Notes under the pieces: model-generated | What the model saw: the letters and a program-made list of their open reading frames with translations, nothing else | What the model was told of the DNA's origin: nothing | Database searches by the model: none | Part shown: positions 46,544 to 55,212 of the stretch, piece after piece | How the letters are laid out: every line of letters begins with the position of its first letter | Numbering within the stretch: the first letter of the stretch is position 1 | Translations under genes and position numbers: made by a program | From: Thiocystis violascens DSM 198 | GTDB lineage: Bacteria > Pseudomonadota > Gammaproteobacteria > Chromatiales > Chromatiaceae | NCBI RefSeq assembly: GCF_000227745.2 | Contig: NC_018012.1 | Span: forward strand, 4,275,412 to 4,339,411 | Length of the DNA: 64,000 nt | Direction of reading: 5' to 3'

Positions 46544-47370
46544 TGCGCCTGACCCATTTCGAGGCCGGGATCGACCGACCGCTGTTTCTGATCGCCGGAC
46601 CCTGCGTGATCGAGAGCGAGACTCTGGCGGAAGAAACGGCAGGCGCGCTCAAGGAGATGACCGACGCGCTCGGCATCCCCTTCATCTACAAATCCTCGTT
46701 CGACAAGGCCAACCGTTCGTCGGTTGGCAGCTTTCGCGGGCCGGGTCTGGAGGAGGGGCTGCGGATTCTGGAGTCGGTGCGCGCGCGCATCGGCGTCCCG
46801 GTGCTGACCGATGTCCACGAGGACACGCCGCTCAACGAGGTCGCCGCCGTCGTCGACGTGCTCCAGACCCCGGCCTTTCTCTGTCGTCAGACCAACTTCA
46901 TCCGCGCCGTCGCCAGTCAGGGCAAGCCGGTGAACATCAAAAAAGGCCAGTTTCTCGCGCCCTGGGACATGCGGCATGTGGTCGACAAGGCGCGTTCGAC
47001 GGGCAATCAGCAGGTCATGGTCTGCGAGCGCGGGGTCTCCTTCGGCTACAACAACCTGGTCTCGGACATGCGCGCGCTGGCCGTGATGCGCGAGACCGGC
47101 TGTCCGGTGGTCTTCGACGCCACCCATTCGGTGCAATTGCCGGGAGGGCAGGGTGACCGTTCGGGCGGACAGCGCGAGTTCGTCCCCGTGCTGGCGCGCG
47201 CCGCCGTCGCCGCCGGAGTCGCCGGGCTGTTCATGGAGACCCATCCGCGCCCCGACGAGGCGCTGAGCGACGGGCCGAATGCCTGGCCGCTGGGACGGAT
47301 GCGGGAGTTGCTGACGACGCTGATTGAGATTGATCGGGTGGTGAAGGCGGCCGGCTTTGCTGAAGCGTAA
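46540..47370 (+). CDS. kdsA: 3-deoxy-D-manno-octulosonate 8-phosphate synthase
   Basis: Condenses phosphoenolpyruvate and arabinose 5-phosphate for LPS Kdo synthesis. 276 residues. Motifs: FLIAGPCVIESE, YKSSFDKANRSS, GVPVLTDVHED, RQTNFIRAVA, INIKKGQF-like NIKKGQFLAPWDM and DATHSVQLPGG. The start overlaps the pyrG stop (ATGATG). An insertion separates it from eno. Confidence 0.97.
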   Translation: MMRLTHFEAGIDRPLFLIAGPCVIESETLAEETAGALKEMTDALGIPFIYKSSFDKANRSSVGSFRGPGLEEGLRILESVRARIGVPVLTDVHEDTPLNEVAAVVDVLQTPAFLCRQTNFIRAVASQGKPVNIKKGQFLAPWDMRHVVDKARSTGNQQVMVCERGVSFGYNNLVSDMRALAVMRETGCPVVFDATHSVQLPGGQGDRSGGQREFVPVLARAAVAAGVAGLFMETHPRPDEALSDGPNAWPLGRMRELLTTLIEIDRVVKAAGFAEA

Positions 47371-47440
47371 ATCGTAGGATGGGCAAAGCCTGTCCTGGGC
47401 GCAGTCGCAGGGCGCAGTATGCTCATTCCACCCAAGAGGA

Positions 47441-47585
47441 TCACTGCCATTAAGTTAAGGATTTTCCGTTCGCCCTTCGACAAGCTCAGGGCGAACGGAA
47501 AATCCTAAACCTTTGAGCGTAAAGCCGTTCATGTTCGACAAGCTCACCACGAACGGCTTAGAACGGCTTAACTTAATGGTAGTGA
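47441..47585. mobile_element. MITE-like element, 145 bp
   Basis: Terminal inverted repeats of 19 bases (47441-47459 and 47567-47585) starting TCACT differ at one position. Inside are a perfect 18-bp palindrome (47458-47475, 47489-47506) and a smaller one (47522-47530, 47551-47559) around the shared word TTCGACAAGCTCA. No gene fits. Flanks CCCAAGAGGA (47431-47440) and CCCAATGAGG (47586-47595) may be a decayed target duplication. The rest of the 325-base kdsA-hicA gap shows nothing else. Confidence 0.75.
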
Positions 47586-47695
47586 CCCAATGAGGGTAAG
47601 GTCGCTTGACTGATTGACTCGTCGGCAAGCAAATTGACGTAGCATGCGGCGAGGTACGAACCGCATCGTTTACCGGGTCGGGCGGAGTAAACGAC

Positions 47696-47884
47696 TTGAA
47701 GGTTTCCGAGATTCTGCGGCGGCTTGCCCAAGATGGCTGGGTTCTGGTCGCCCAGCGCGGTAGTCACCGCCAGTTCAAGCGCCCATCCAAGTCAGGTCGG
47801 GTGACGGTGCCCGGAAAGCCGAGCGATGACCTTGCCCCTGGCACAGAGAACAGCATCCTCAAGCAGGCTGGATTGACGAGGTGA
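47696..47884 (+). CDS. hicA: HicA-type mRNA interferase toxin
   Basis: 62 residues, double-stranded-RNA-binding-like fold that cleaves mRNA. Signature: KVSEILRRLAQDGW, then RGSHRQFKRP with the catalytic His. The start is TTG at 47696 with GGCGGAG upstream. It overlaps hicB at the GTGA junction. Toxicity is inferred from the family. Confidence 0.9.
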   Translation: MKVSEILRRLAQDGWVLVAQRGSHRQFKRPSKSGRVTVPGKPSDDLAPGTENSILKQAGLTR

Positions 47885-48105
47885 AGACGATGATGCGGTA
47901 CGCGGTCGTGATCGAAAGAGCGGAAAGTAATTATTCGGCTTACGTCCCTGACCTTCCAGGTTGTATCGCCACAGGGGGTACCATTGAGGAAGTCGAGGCC
48001 GAAATTCGAGAGGCCATTGCTTTTCACATTGAAGGGATGCGTGAGGATGGAATCGTCATTCCGGAGCCAACCAGTAAAGTCGAGTATATCGAACTCGCGG
48101 CATAG
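47881..48105 (+). CDS. hicB: HicB-type antitoxin
   Basis: 74 residues (or 70 from ATG 47893). Motif MRYAVVIERAESNYSAYVPDLPGC is the partial RNase-H-like fold of HicB, followed by TIEEVEAEIREAIAFHIEGM. It lacks a separate DNA-binding tail, so it belongs to the short HicB class. It neutralises HicA, encoded immediately upstream. Confidence 0.9.
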   Translation: MKTMMRYAVVIERAESNYSAYVPDLPGCIATGGTIEEVEAEIREAIAFHIEGMREDGIVIPEPTSKVEYIELAA

Positions 48106-48244
48106 ACTGGCGTCGTTTGGCGTGTATTGAAGCGAAAGATGCGGTTCGCAAGCTCGCCCGCATCCTATCCAACAAATACGGGCTTTAGGAGTAAGGTATG
48201 CGATGCGTGCCCTACCAGGCTGTTAACAGTTAAAAAGGGAAACG

Positions 48245-49123
48245 ATGGCGCGTAAGTCAAAGGCTGAGTTCACTAAATGGTTCGGACCACTGCTTGATGC
48301 TCTTCGCGATCTTGGTGATTCTGGTCGTCCTCGGGAAGTCTATGATCGCATTGCCAAAAATTTGAATCTTCCAGATAGGATTCTTGACGATACGTTGAAG
48401 TCTGGAACTAGCCGATTCCATAACCAAGTCGCATGGGCGCGGCAGTACCTTGTTTGGGATGGTCTTCTCGATTCATCGAAGCATGGAACTTGGACACTCA
48501 CAGAAAAAGGCCGAAATGCTTCCATCTCTGAAGAGACAGCACACGAGATATTTCGGAAGTGGGTGGCAATTCATGCAGAAAGCAGAAAGCAGAAGCGGGC
48601 TGAAGAAACAAACGATGCCCTACAGGAGGAATCTTTTCCCGAAGAACTGGTTTCCGAAGAGATTCTTGATCTTATTAGTACGCTACGGTCATTGAGTCCG
48701 GTTGGTTTTGAGAAAGTATGCCGGGAACTTCTTCGGGAATCTGGATTTGCAAATGTTGAGATCACCGGTGGCTCAGCCGATGGTGGGATTGATGGCCGCG
48801 GGACACTTGAAATAAATCCTTTCGTTAGCTTCAAAGTCCTTTTCCAGTGTAAGCGCTACGCCAAAGGGAATCTGGTGTCGCGTGCACAAGTTGGGGATTT
48901 CCGAAATGCCATGATCGGTCGTGCTGAAAAGGGCATCATTATCACCACGTCGTCGTTTACCAATGCTGCGATTCAAGAGGCCAATCGCGAAGGAGCGCCG
49001 CAGGTCGAATTAGTTGATAGCGTGAAGCTTGTGGAAATGTTTGAACGTGTTGAACTCGGAGTAAAGAAGCGGTCAGTCTTTGATGTTGATCCAGCATATT
49101 TTGACAGATTCAAAATTGGGTAG
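48245..49123 (+). CDS. mrr: Mrr-like type IV restriction endonuclease
   Basis: 292 residues. Residues about 10-90 form an Mrr N-terminal winged-helix domain (GRPREVYDRIAKNLNLPD). The PD-(D/E)xK nuclease domain follows, with VCRELLRESGFANVEITGGSADGGIDG (catalytic Asp) and FQCKRYA (Gln-x-Lys). Such enzymes cut methylated or foreign DNA. Base composition is visibly AT-richer than the flanking housekeeping genes, suggesting acquisition. No methyltransferase is adjacent, as expected for type IV. Confidence 0.9.
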   Translation: MARKSKAEFTKWFGPLLDALRDLGDSGRPREVYDRIAKNLNLPDRILDDTLKSGTSRFHNQVAWARQYLVWDGLLDSSKHGTWTLTEKGRNASISEETAHEIFRKWVAIHAESRKQKRAEETNDALQEESFPEELVSEEILDLISTLRSLSPVGFEKVCRELLRESGFANVEITGGSADGGIDGRGTLEINPFVSFKVLFQCKRYAKGNLVSRAQVGDFRNAMIGRAEKGIIITTSSFTNAAIQEANREGAPQVELVDSVKLVEMFERVELGVKKRSVFDVDPAYFDRFKIG

Positions 49124-49151
49124 CCGCCTTCATGTGTTGCCGATCCTTGGA

Positions 49152-49364
49152 ATGATTACTGATTTAGAAATTAAATCCAAAGGCTTTCATTTGCTTGCGC
49201 AGCATCTCGGTAATGTTGAGGTAGAAAAGTTCATTGCGCTTATCCAAAGAGAGCCGTTAGATTACGCTAATTGGCGGCAAGACATGGATGAAAATTTGAG
49301 TTTGGAAGACATTAGCCGAAAGGCAATGGCTTTGAGAAAGAAAAGTACCGAACAAGGCGCTTAA
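49152..49364 (+). CDS. Small conserved hypothetical protein, 70 aa
   Basis: Starts MITDLEIKSKGFHLLAQHLG and includes FIALIQREPLDYANWRQDM. It resembles short cyanobacterial-type proteins that I recall as antitoxin-like, without proof. It follows mrr by 28 bases and shares its AT-rich composition. The start at 49152 gives the family-like N-terminus; a longer reading from 49080 overlaps mrr. Confidence 0.6.
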   Translation: MITDLEIKSKGFHLLAQHLGNVEVEKFIALIQREPLDYANWRQDMDENLSLEDISRKAMALRKKSTEQGA

Positions 49365-49620
49365 CTTGGACTGTCTCCGTCGCTGTGTTTCTCAGACAGC
49401 CGGTTAGCGCAAAAAATAAATAATTCAATAGAATGATGGTGTTCTACAAGAAATTGTTCTTGTCTTGCCGTTTGACAAAACAATACCTCAAGGCACTGTT
49501 GTATTTCGCGAAGATTTTTAGCACGTGGCTAACGACTCTGCGTAGGTGGGTGTGAACGAGAGTGCACCCCTCCGTTGAGTGATCAAGAAACGAAACGTTC
49601 ATTTTCAGGAGTAACGAGTT

Positions 49621-50898
49621 ATGTCCGAAATCGTCGATGTCCGCGCCCGTGAGGTGCTGGATTCTCGCGGCAATCCGACCGTCGAGGCCGATGTCATCAC
49701 CGCCGATGGCGCCATCGGTCGCGCGATCGTCCCGTCCGGCGCGTCCACCGGCTCGCGCGAGGCGCTGGAACTGCGCGATGGCGACAAGTCCCGCTATCTC
49801 GGCAAGGGTGTCCTGATCGCGGTCGCCAATATCGAAGGCGAATTGCGCGAGGCCGTGCTCGGCATGGATGCGGCCGATCAGAAGGCGGTCGATCAGACGA
49901 TGATCGATCTCGACGGGACCGACAACAAGCGCCGGCTCGGCGCCAATGCGCTGCTCGGCGTCTCGTTGGCAACGGCCCACGCGGCGGCGCAGGAAAAGGC
50001 GCTGCCACTGTTCAGATCGCTGTCCGCCGGTCCCTACCGTCTGCCGGTCCCGATGATGAACATCATCAATGGCGGCAGCCACGCCGATAACAGCGTGGAC
50101 TTCCAGGAGTTCATGATCCTGCCGGTCGGCGCTCCGAGCATCCGCGAGGCGGTGCGTTATGGCGCGGAGGTCTTTCATGCCCTGAAGGCGGTTCTGCATG
50201 GCCGCGGTCTGGGCACGGCGGTCGGCGACGAGGGCGGTTTTGCCCCCGATCTGTCCTCCAACGAGGCCGCCATCGAGGCGATCCTGGAAGCCATTGGCAA
50301 GGCCGGTTTCAAGGTCGGTTCCGACATCTATCTCGGGATGGACGTGGCGGCGTCCGAGTTCTACAAGGACGGGCGCTATCATCTCCAGGGCGAGGGCCGC
50401 ACGCTCGACGCTGACGGCATGATCGACCTGCTCGCTGGCTGGGTGTCGCAATATCCCATCCTCTCGATCGAGGACGGTCTCGCCGAGGGCGATTGGGACG
50501 GCTGGAAGCGTCTGACCGAGCGTCTTGGCGACAAGGTCCAGATCGTCGGCGACGACCTCTTCGTCACCAATACCAAGATCCTGCAGGAAGGCATCGACAA
50601 GAATATCGCCAACTCCATCCTCATCAAGGTCAACCAGATCGGCACCCTCACCGAGACGATGGAAGCCATCGCCATGGCCCACAACGCCGGCTATACCTCG
50701 GTGGTATCGCATCGCTCCGGCGAGACCGAGGACACCACCATCGCCGATCTGGTGGTCGCGGCGGGCACCGGTCAGATCAAGACCGGTTCGCTGTCGCGTT
50801 CCGACCGGGTCGCGAAGTACAACCAACTGATGCGCATCGAGGATCAGTTGGGCGACGAGGCGATCTACGCGGGCCGCGCGGCCTTCAGGTGGCTCTGA
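49621..50898 (+). CDS. eno: Enolase
   Basis: Converts 2-phosphoglycerate to phosphoenolpyruvate. 425 residues. Family motifs are ARGVLDSRGNP-like AREVLDSRGNPTVEAD, GASTGSREALELRDGD, IINGGSHADNSVDFQEFM, and SHRSGETEDTTIADLVVA with the catalytic metal residues. AGGAG lies upstream. It starts the eno-ftsB-ispD block. Confidence 0.98.
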   Translation: MSEIVDVRAREVLDSRGNPTVEADVITADGAIGRAIVPSGASTGSREALELRDGDKSRYLGKGVLIAVANIEGELREAVLGMDAADQKAVDQTMIDLDGTDNKRRLGANALLGVSLATAHAAAQEKALPLFRSLSAGPYRLPVPMMNIINGGSHADNSVDFQEFMILPVGAPSIREAVRYGAEVFHALKAVLHGRGLGTAVGDEGGFAPDLSSNEAAIEAILEAIGKAGFKVGSDIYLGMDVAASEFYKDGRYHLQGEGRTLDADGMIDLLAGWVSQYPILSIEDGLAEGDWDGWKRLTERLGDKVQIVGDDLFVTNTKILQEGIDKNIANSILIKVNQIGTLTETMEAIAMAHNAGYTSVVSHRSGETEDTTIADLVVAAGTGQIKTGSLSRSDRVAKYNQLMRIEDQLGDEAIYAGRAAFRWL

Positions 50899-50984
50899 CG
50901 AGACGGCGTTCCGGGCCTGCACCGCGCCTGACCGAAGGGTCGGCCGGGCCTGGTCCGGGCTTTTACGGCTAATCGGGTCTCGAC

Positions 50985-51284
50985 ATGCGTTGGTTGATCG
51001 CAGTGCTCATCGTCCTTCTGGGGGCGCTCCAGTACCGGCTCTGGGTCGGTCAGGGGAGTCTGGCGGAACTCCATTCGCTGAAGCAGGAAATTGCCTTCCA
51101 GGAGGCCGAGATCGCGCGTCTGATGGCGCGCAATCAGGTGCTTCAGGCGGAGGTCGCGGATCTTGGCGAGGGCCAGGAGGCGCTGGAGGAGCGTGCCCGC
51201 AGCGAACTCGGCATGATCAAGGCCGGCGAGATCTTCATCCAGGTCATCGAGCGACCCAAGCCCACCGCGGAGACCGCGCCATGA
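50985..51284 (+). CDS. ftsB: Cell division protein FtsB
   Basis: 99 residues. One N-terminal transmembrane helix (MRWLIAVLIVLLGALQYRLW) with the conserved LW-x-G motif (LWVGQGS) is followed by a leucine-zipper-like coiled coil (ELHSLKQEIAFQEAEIARL). It bridges FtsL and FtsQ at the septum. Its stop overlaps ispD (ATGA). Confidence 0.93.
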   Translation: MRWLIAVLIVLLGALQYRLWVGQGSLAELHSLKQEIAFQEAEIARLMARNQVLQAEVADLGEGQEALEERARSELGMIKAGEIFIQVIERPKPTAETAP

Positions 51285-52003
51285 ACGAAACCCCTTCGCT
51301 CTGGGCGATCCTGCCCGCCGCCGGCGTGGGACGGCGCATGGGAAGCGCTATCCCCAAGCAGTACCTTGACCTGGCCGGTCGGGCGGTAATCGATCATGCA
51401 TTGGATCTGTTCATTGAGGACGAACGGATCAGTGGGGTCGTGGTTGCGCTCGATCCGGCGGATGGTTATTGGGAGAGCACCGCCCATGCCGGTCATCCCA
51501 AGGTGATGCGCGCGGCGGGTGGCGCGGAACGTTGCCATTCCGTCCTCAACGCGCTCGCGGCGCTTGATGGTCGCGCGGCGGAGGGCGATTGGGTGCTGGT
51601 CCACGATGCCGCGCGCCCCTGTCTGCGGGCCGCCGATCTCGATCGCCTGATCGACGCCCTGCTTGGGGATGTCGTGGGCGGTCTGCTCGGGATTCCGGTA
51701 CGCGACACCATGAAGCGCGACAATGGCGCTGGGCGGATCACGTCCACCGTCGATCGGGCGAGTCTCTGGCATGCCTATACCCCCCAGATGTTTCGGCTCG
51801 GACTCTTGCGCCATGCACTGCATGACGCCCTGGAGGCGAACGATCTGGTCACCGACGACGCCTCCGCCATCGAGCGTCTGGGCCATGCCCCACGCCTGAT
51901 CGAGGGGCACGCCGACAATCTCAAAATCACCCGGGCCGAGGATCTTCCGCTCGCCCATTTTTATCTGCGACAGCAGGGACGGATCGAAGCGTTCGATGCG
52001 TAG
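51281..52003 (+). CDS. ispD: 2-C-methyl-D-erythritol 4-phosphate cytidylyltransferase
   Basis: MEP isoprenoid pathway enzyme that makes CDP-methylerythritol. 240 residues. The nucleotide-binding N-terminus is ILPAAGVGRRMGSAIPKQYL. VLVHDAARPC and VTDDASAIE are the IspD signatures. ATG 51281 overlaps ftsB. ispF is not directly downstream, unlike in many relatives. Confidence 0.97.
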   Translation: MNETPSLWAILPAAGVGRRMGSAIPKQYLDLAGRAVIDHALDLFIEDERISGVVVALDPADGYWESTAHAGHPKVMRAAGGAERCHSVLNALAALDGRAAEGDWVLVHDAARPCLRAADLDRLIDALLGDVVGGLLGIPVRDTMKRDNGAGRITSTVDRASLWHAYTPQMFRLGLLRHALHDALEANDLVTDDASAIERLGHAPRLIEGHADNLKITRAEDLPLAHFYLRQQGRIEAFDA

Positions 52004-52148
52004 ACGCCAATCCAGGTGAAAGACCGGTGGTGCTAAAGTACGTGGAGTGGAAAGGATTGATGATGAACTCGCGCGGGCGGGCGGCGCCGAGGCGCGCGGG
52101 TGTCTGGCCGCGTTCCTGATTTCTCAACCTAAATCGAGAGCAAGACCG

Positions 52149-52817
52149 TTGAAAAAGCCAAAAACGATATCGACCGATGACATCCTGGTGATGTTGTGCA
52201 ATTCCGTGCGAAAGGTACTCTCCGCGGCAACCAAGACCCAGATCAGCTATTCCCCGATGGTGCAGCGGATCACGCGCACCTGCCTGAGGCCCGATATCGG
52301 CTGTTTCGTGCTGTTCGACGGCGGTTTTTCCGGCTTGGTCATCATCAACTTCTCGTCGCAGTCCGCCATGGAACTCTACCGCGCCTACATGCTCTCCATG
52401 GGCATGCCGGAGTCCGAGCTGGCTACCCAGCATACGTCCGAGGAGGTCGGCAACATGCTCGGTGAGCTGATGAATCAGATCGTGGGCGATTTCACCGGCA
52501 ATGTCGGTCATGAATTGCAGGTCTGCATCAATCAGAATCAGCCGAAGATGCTCACCATCAACAAGGAGGTCATGGTCAGCATCGATACCAATCTGGATCG
52601 CGCCCAGTCGCGTCGCGTCGCCTTCAGCACGGCGCGTCGCAATGTTTTTTACATGGAACTGGCGATGGACAAGACCGAGTTCATCAAGCTGCACGATTTC
52701 GAGCTGGAAGAAGTGGATCCCGACAGAATCGTCGATGAGCAGGCCCGGCAGAACGAGTCGCTCGCGGATCCCCAATCGCTCGTCGATCTGGCGCTGCTGG
52801 ATGAGTTGGGCCTGTAG
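52149..52817 (+). CDS. DUF3334 protein (CheX/CheC-like fold)
   Basis: 222 residues from TTG 52149 (first codons LKKPKTISTDDI, as in the family as I recall it). Motifs: RITRTCLRPDIGCFVLFDGGFSGLVIINF and EEVGNMLGELMNQIVGDFTGN, the latter similar to the ExxN phosphatase helix of CheX/FliY proteins. A chemotaxis or two-component phosphatase role is therefore plausible but unproven. An ATG-like start at 52047 would add an unrelated stretch. Confidence 0.8.
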   Translation: MKKPKTISTDDILVMLCNSVRKVLSAATKTQISYSPMVQRITRTCLRPDIGCFVLFDGGFSGLVIINFSSQSAMELYRAYMLSMGMPESELATQHTSEEVGNMLGELMNQIVGDFTGNVGHELQVCINQNQPKMLTINKEVMVSIDTNLDRAQSRRVAFSTARRNVFYMELAMDKTEFIKLHDFELEEVDPDRIVDEQARQNESLADPQSLVDLALLDELGL

Positions 52818-53030
52818 GAATGCGATCCGATGCCGGTGCGGCATGCGCGGTTGGCGTGTCGTATCGGCTGCGTTGGAGTCCATCGGGGATGGAGTCGGCG
52901 CGGAACGTATTGATTTCTCGCTCGCGCCACACCGCGCGGCGGTGTGACGAATTCCTCCTGGCGCTTCGCGATTTAGGGCTGCCAGCGGAGTCTGGGGCAG
53001 GCAAAACAAGTCTCCCGCCGCGGACGCGGT

Positions 53031-53501
53031 TTACGTGCTCGTCATGGTTTTTGCGCGATTGATGATTTCGTCGATCTCGTGTTCCGCTTCGATCCAATCC
53101 TGTGCCTGTTCCTCGGGAGTCGACGCGCGATGGCGTTTTTCTGCTTTGAAATAAGCCGCGTCGGCGATCATTTTTTGACGGGCCTCGGCCGAGACATTCG
53201 CGATTCCCTTGAGGCTGACCGAACTGTCGTCGGCGGCTGGTTTTGCCTTGGGCCTGGCGGCTTCCGTCGTTCTCGTGGCCGTGGTTTTAGAGACGGCTTT
53301 TTCGGCGGGAGCCTTTTTGGCGATGGGCGCCTTCTTGGCGGTCGCGGCAGGCACGGTCGTCTTCCGCGCGCTCGGTTGAGTGGCCGCAGGCTTTTCCACT
53401 GTCGCTTCCGCGCGACCGACAGCCGGCTTCGGGTCCGCCGCTTTTTTCTGAGCCGTTTTTTTGGCTGCCGTTTTCTTGGTTACGATTTTGTCATCAGCCA
53501 T
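53031..53501 (-). CDS. Lys/Ala-rich protein with C-terminal DUF2934-like domain
   Basis: 156 residues from ATG 53501. Residues 1-95 are histone-H1-like low complexity (KKTAAKKTAQKKA, AKKAPIAKKAPAEKA). The last 50 residues (AAYFKAEKRH, EEQAQDWIEAEHEIDEI) match the DUF2934 pattern. Likely a cytoplasmic nucleic-acid-binding or charge-carrying protein; the function is not established. A longer reading from 53564 is not supported. Confidence 0.8.
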   Translation of the reverse strand: MADDKIVTKKTAAKKTAQKKAADPKPAVGRAEATVEKPAATQPSARKTTVPAATAKKAPIAKKAPAEKAVSKTTATRTTEAARPKAKPAADDSSVSLKGIANVSAEARQKMIADAAYFKAEKRHRASTPEEQAQDWIEAEHEIDEIINRAKTMTST

Positions 53502-53825
53502 CTTTTTTTGCCCGCCTATTGGATTCTGGTTTTTACGGAAAGGGGATGGTCGCTGGCACCCCATTGGTGATGCGATCTCTTCAGAACCGTCGGTAATCTA
53601 CATTAGACATGGATAGAATACACGTAATTTCAGGCGGCGACAGGGAGTCCGGGCCAACGATGACTTGGGGCATGGGCACATCCAGGGCAGTCGTGCGGTT
53701 TGCCCGGATGGCGTTGCTGGCGAACGCGCTCAAGTCCCGGTGCGCTCCCGCGGGGCGTCTGGTGTGTCTTGAGGCTGGCCTTTGGTATCCTTGACCGATC
53801 CATCACCGCCCGGGTTTCGTTAACG
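53502..53825. promoter_or_regulatory. 324-base divergent promoter region
   Basis: No supported gene lies between the divergent DUF2934 and GH57 genes. No clear operator or palindrome was seen. Confidence 0.5.
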
Positions 53826-55181
53826 ATGATTGCTCACCACGCACTCGTGCTCAATCTCCATCAGCCCCCCGGTAATCTCCAGGATCTTCTGGAGCACCAG
53901 ACCTGGGAAGCCAAGGAGATCCTGTTCGCCCTCGATCGCATTCCGCGCAGTCTTTGGGGCCAGGAGGCCCACGCCCGCGTCCATCTTTCCCTGTCCGGAA
54001 CCCTGCTGGAGACCCTGTCGGATCCGGCGTTTCAACAGCGGGTCTATGGCATCGTGGACTGCGGGTCGCTGCTCTGGCACTTGCAGAATCAATCGCTGTT
54101 CGAGGTGCTCGGCACTGGCTATTACCATCCGGTGCTGCCCCTGATCCCCGAGGCCGACCGCCAGGAGCATCTGCGGCGCTGGCTCGGGATCGCCCATCAT
54201 CTGCTCTGGCGTCCACGCTTCCAGGGCTTCTGGCCGCCCGAGATGGGGTTCTCGATGGAACTCATCCCGCTGCTGCGCGCCTTTGGGTATCGCTATGTCC
54301 TGGTCGACAGCGAGCATATCGAGCCAGTGACCGAGATGAGTTGGCAGGAGGCCCGCTATCGTCCGCACATCGCCCGCTACGGAGACGACGAAATCACCGT
54401 CATCGTGCGTGATCGCGAACTCTCGGACGCCCAGGAATCCGGCATGGATCTGGACTGGTTCCTCGCCGAGGTCGCCGAGCGCACCAAATGGTGCGATTTC
54501 CCGCCGCTGGTGACAACCTGCACCGATGGCGAGAATGGCGGCTGGTTCCGCAACGTGACCGAAGGGGCCAATTTCTGGAGCGTCTTTTATCGGCCGCTGC
54601 TGGAGCGCGTCGCCGCCGGCGAGTCGGGGGTTGTACCCACCTTTATCAGCGACTATCTCGACACCCATGGCGCGCATGGCGAGGTGCGGGTGCGCACCGG
54701 CGCCTGGAATACCGGTTGGCACCATGGCCGCGATTTCACCCAATGGACGGGGTCGGAGCGCCAGCGGCGGGCCTTGGCCGATTTTTCCCTGGTCAGCCGT
54801 TCGGTCCATGATGCCCGCTGGTTTGCCGGCGAGCGCGGTCTCACCGAAGGCCCGCATGCCGAGGCCATCGCCGACGCGCTGGGATCCCTGCTGCGGGCCG
54901 AGACAAGCTGTAACCTTTACTGGGGCGAGGACTGGGTGCCGCGCGCCGAGGCCGACCTGACGGCTAGCCGGGCGGCGCTCGCGCGGATCGGCGTCGCGGT
55001 CGGGTCAACGTCTGAAGACACCGCGCCGGTCGGCGCGGAACCGCCTGCTGCCGACGCGCCGGTCAGCGAATCGCCGGTTTTGCCGGAAACGTCCGTCGAC
55101 GCTGAAGACGCCGGGATTGCGATCACCTCGAAGACCCTGGACGCGCCCGCGACGCCATCTTCGGATCAATTGTCTCATTGA
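53826..55181 (+). CDS. Glycoside hydrolase family 57 protein (first of pair)
   Basis: 451 residues. The GH57 (beta/alpha)7 barrel begins HHALVLNLHQPPGNLQDLL. FWPPEMGFSMELIPLLRAFGYRYVLVDSEH carries the catalytic Glu region (PPEMG). The later TCTDGENGGWF holds the catalytic Asp type motif (DGEN). A ~55-residue Ala/Pro/Glu-rich tail ends the protein. GH57 enzymes act on glycogen or other alpha-glucans; the exact specificity is unclear. A second GH57 gene follows after 31 bases. Confidence 0.88.
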   Translation: MIAHHALVLNLHQPPGNLQDLLEHQTWEAKEILFALDRIPRSLWGQEAHARVHLSLSGTLLETLSDPAFQQRVYGIVDCGSLLWHLQNQSLFEVLGTGYYHPVLPLIPEADRQEHLRRWLGIAHHLLWRPRFQGFWPPEMGFSMELIPLLRAFGYRYVLVDSEHIEPVTEMSWQEARYRPHIARYGDDEITVIVRDRELSDAQESGMDLDWFLAEVAERTKWCDFPPLVTTCTDGENGGWFRNVTEGANFWSVFYRPLLERVAAGESGVVPTFISDYLDTHGAHGEVRVRTGAWNTGWHHGRDFTQWTGSERQRRALADFSLVSRSVHDARWFAGERGLTEGPHAEAIADALGSLLRAETSCNLYWGEDWVPRAEADLTASRAALARIGVAVGSTSEDTAPVGAEPPAADAPVSESPVLPETSVDAEDAGIAITSKTLDAPATPSSDQLSH

Positions 55182-55212
55182 ACACAATCTATTGCATCTT
55201 AAGGAGTTTCCC

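Noticed and set aside
47440..47590. CRISPR array in the repeat block after kdsA
   Set aside because: The repeats are nested inverted palindromes, not regularly spaced direct repeats.
49444..50922. 492-codon open frame antisense to eno
   Set aside because: A shadow of GC-rich enolase coding sequence, with no domain.
53609..53794. 61-codon frame in the DUF2934-GH57 gap
   Set aside because: No ribosome site, no recognisable motif, and it overlaps the expected promoter region.
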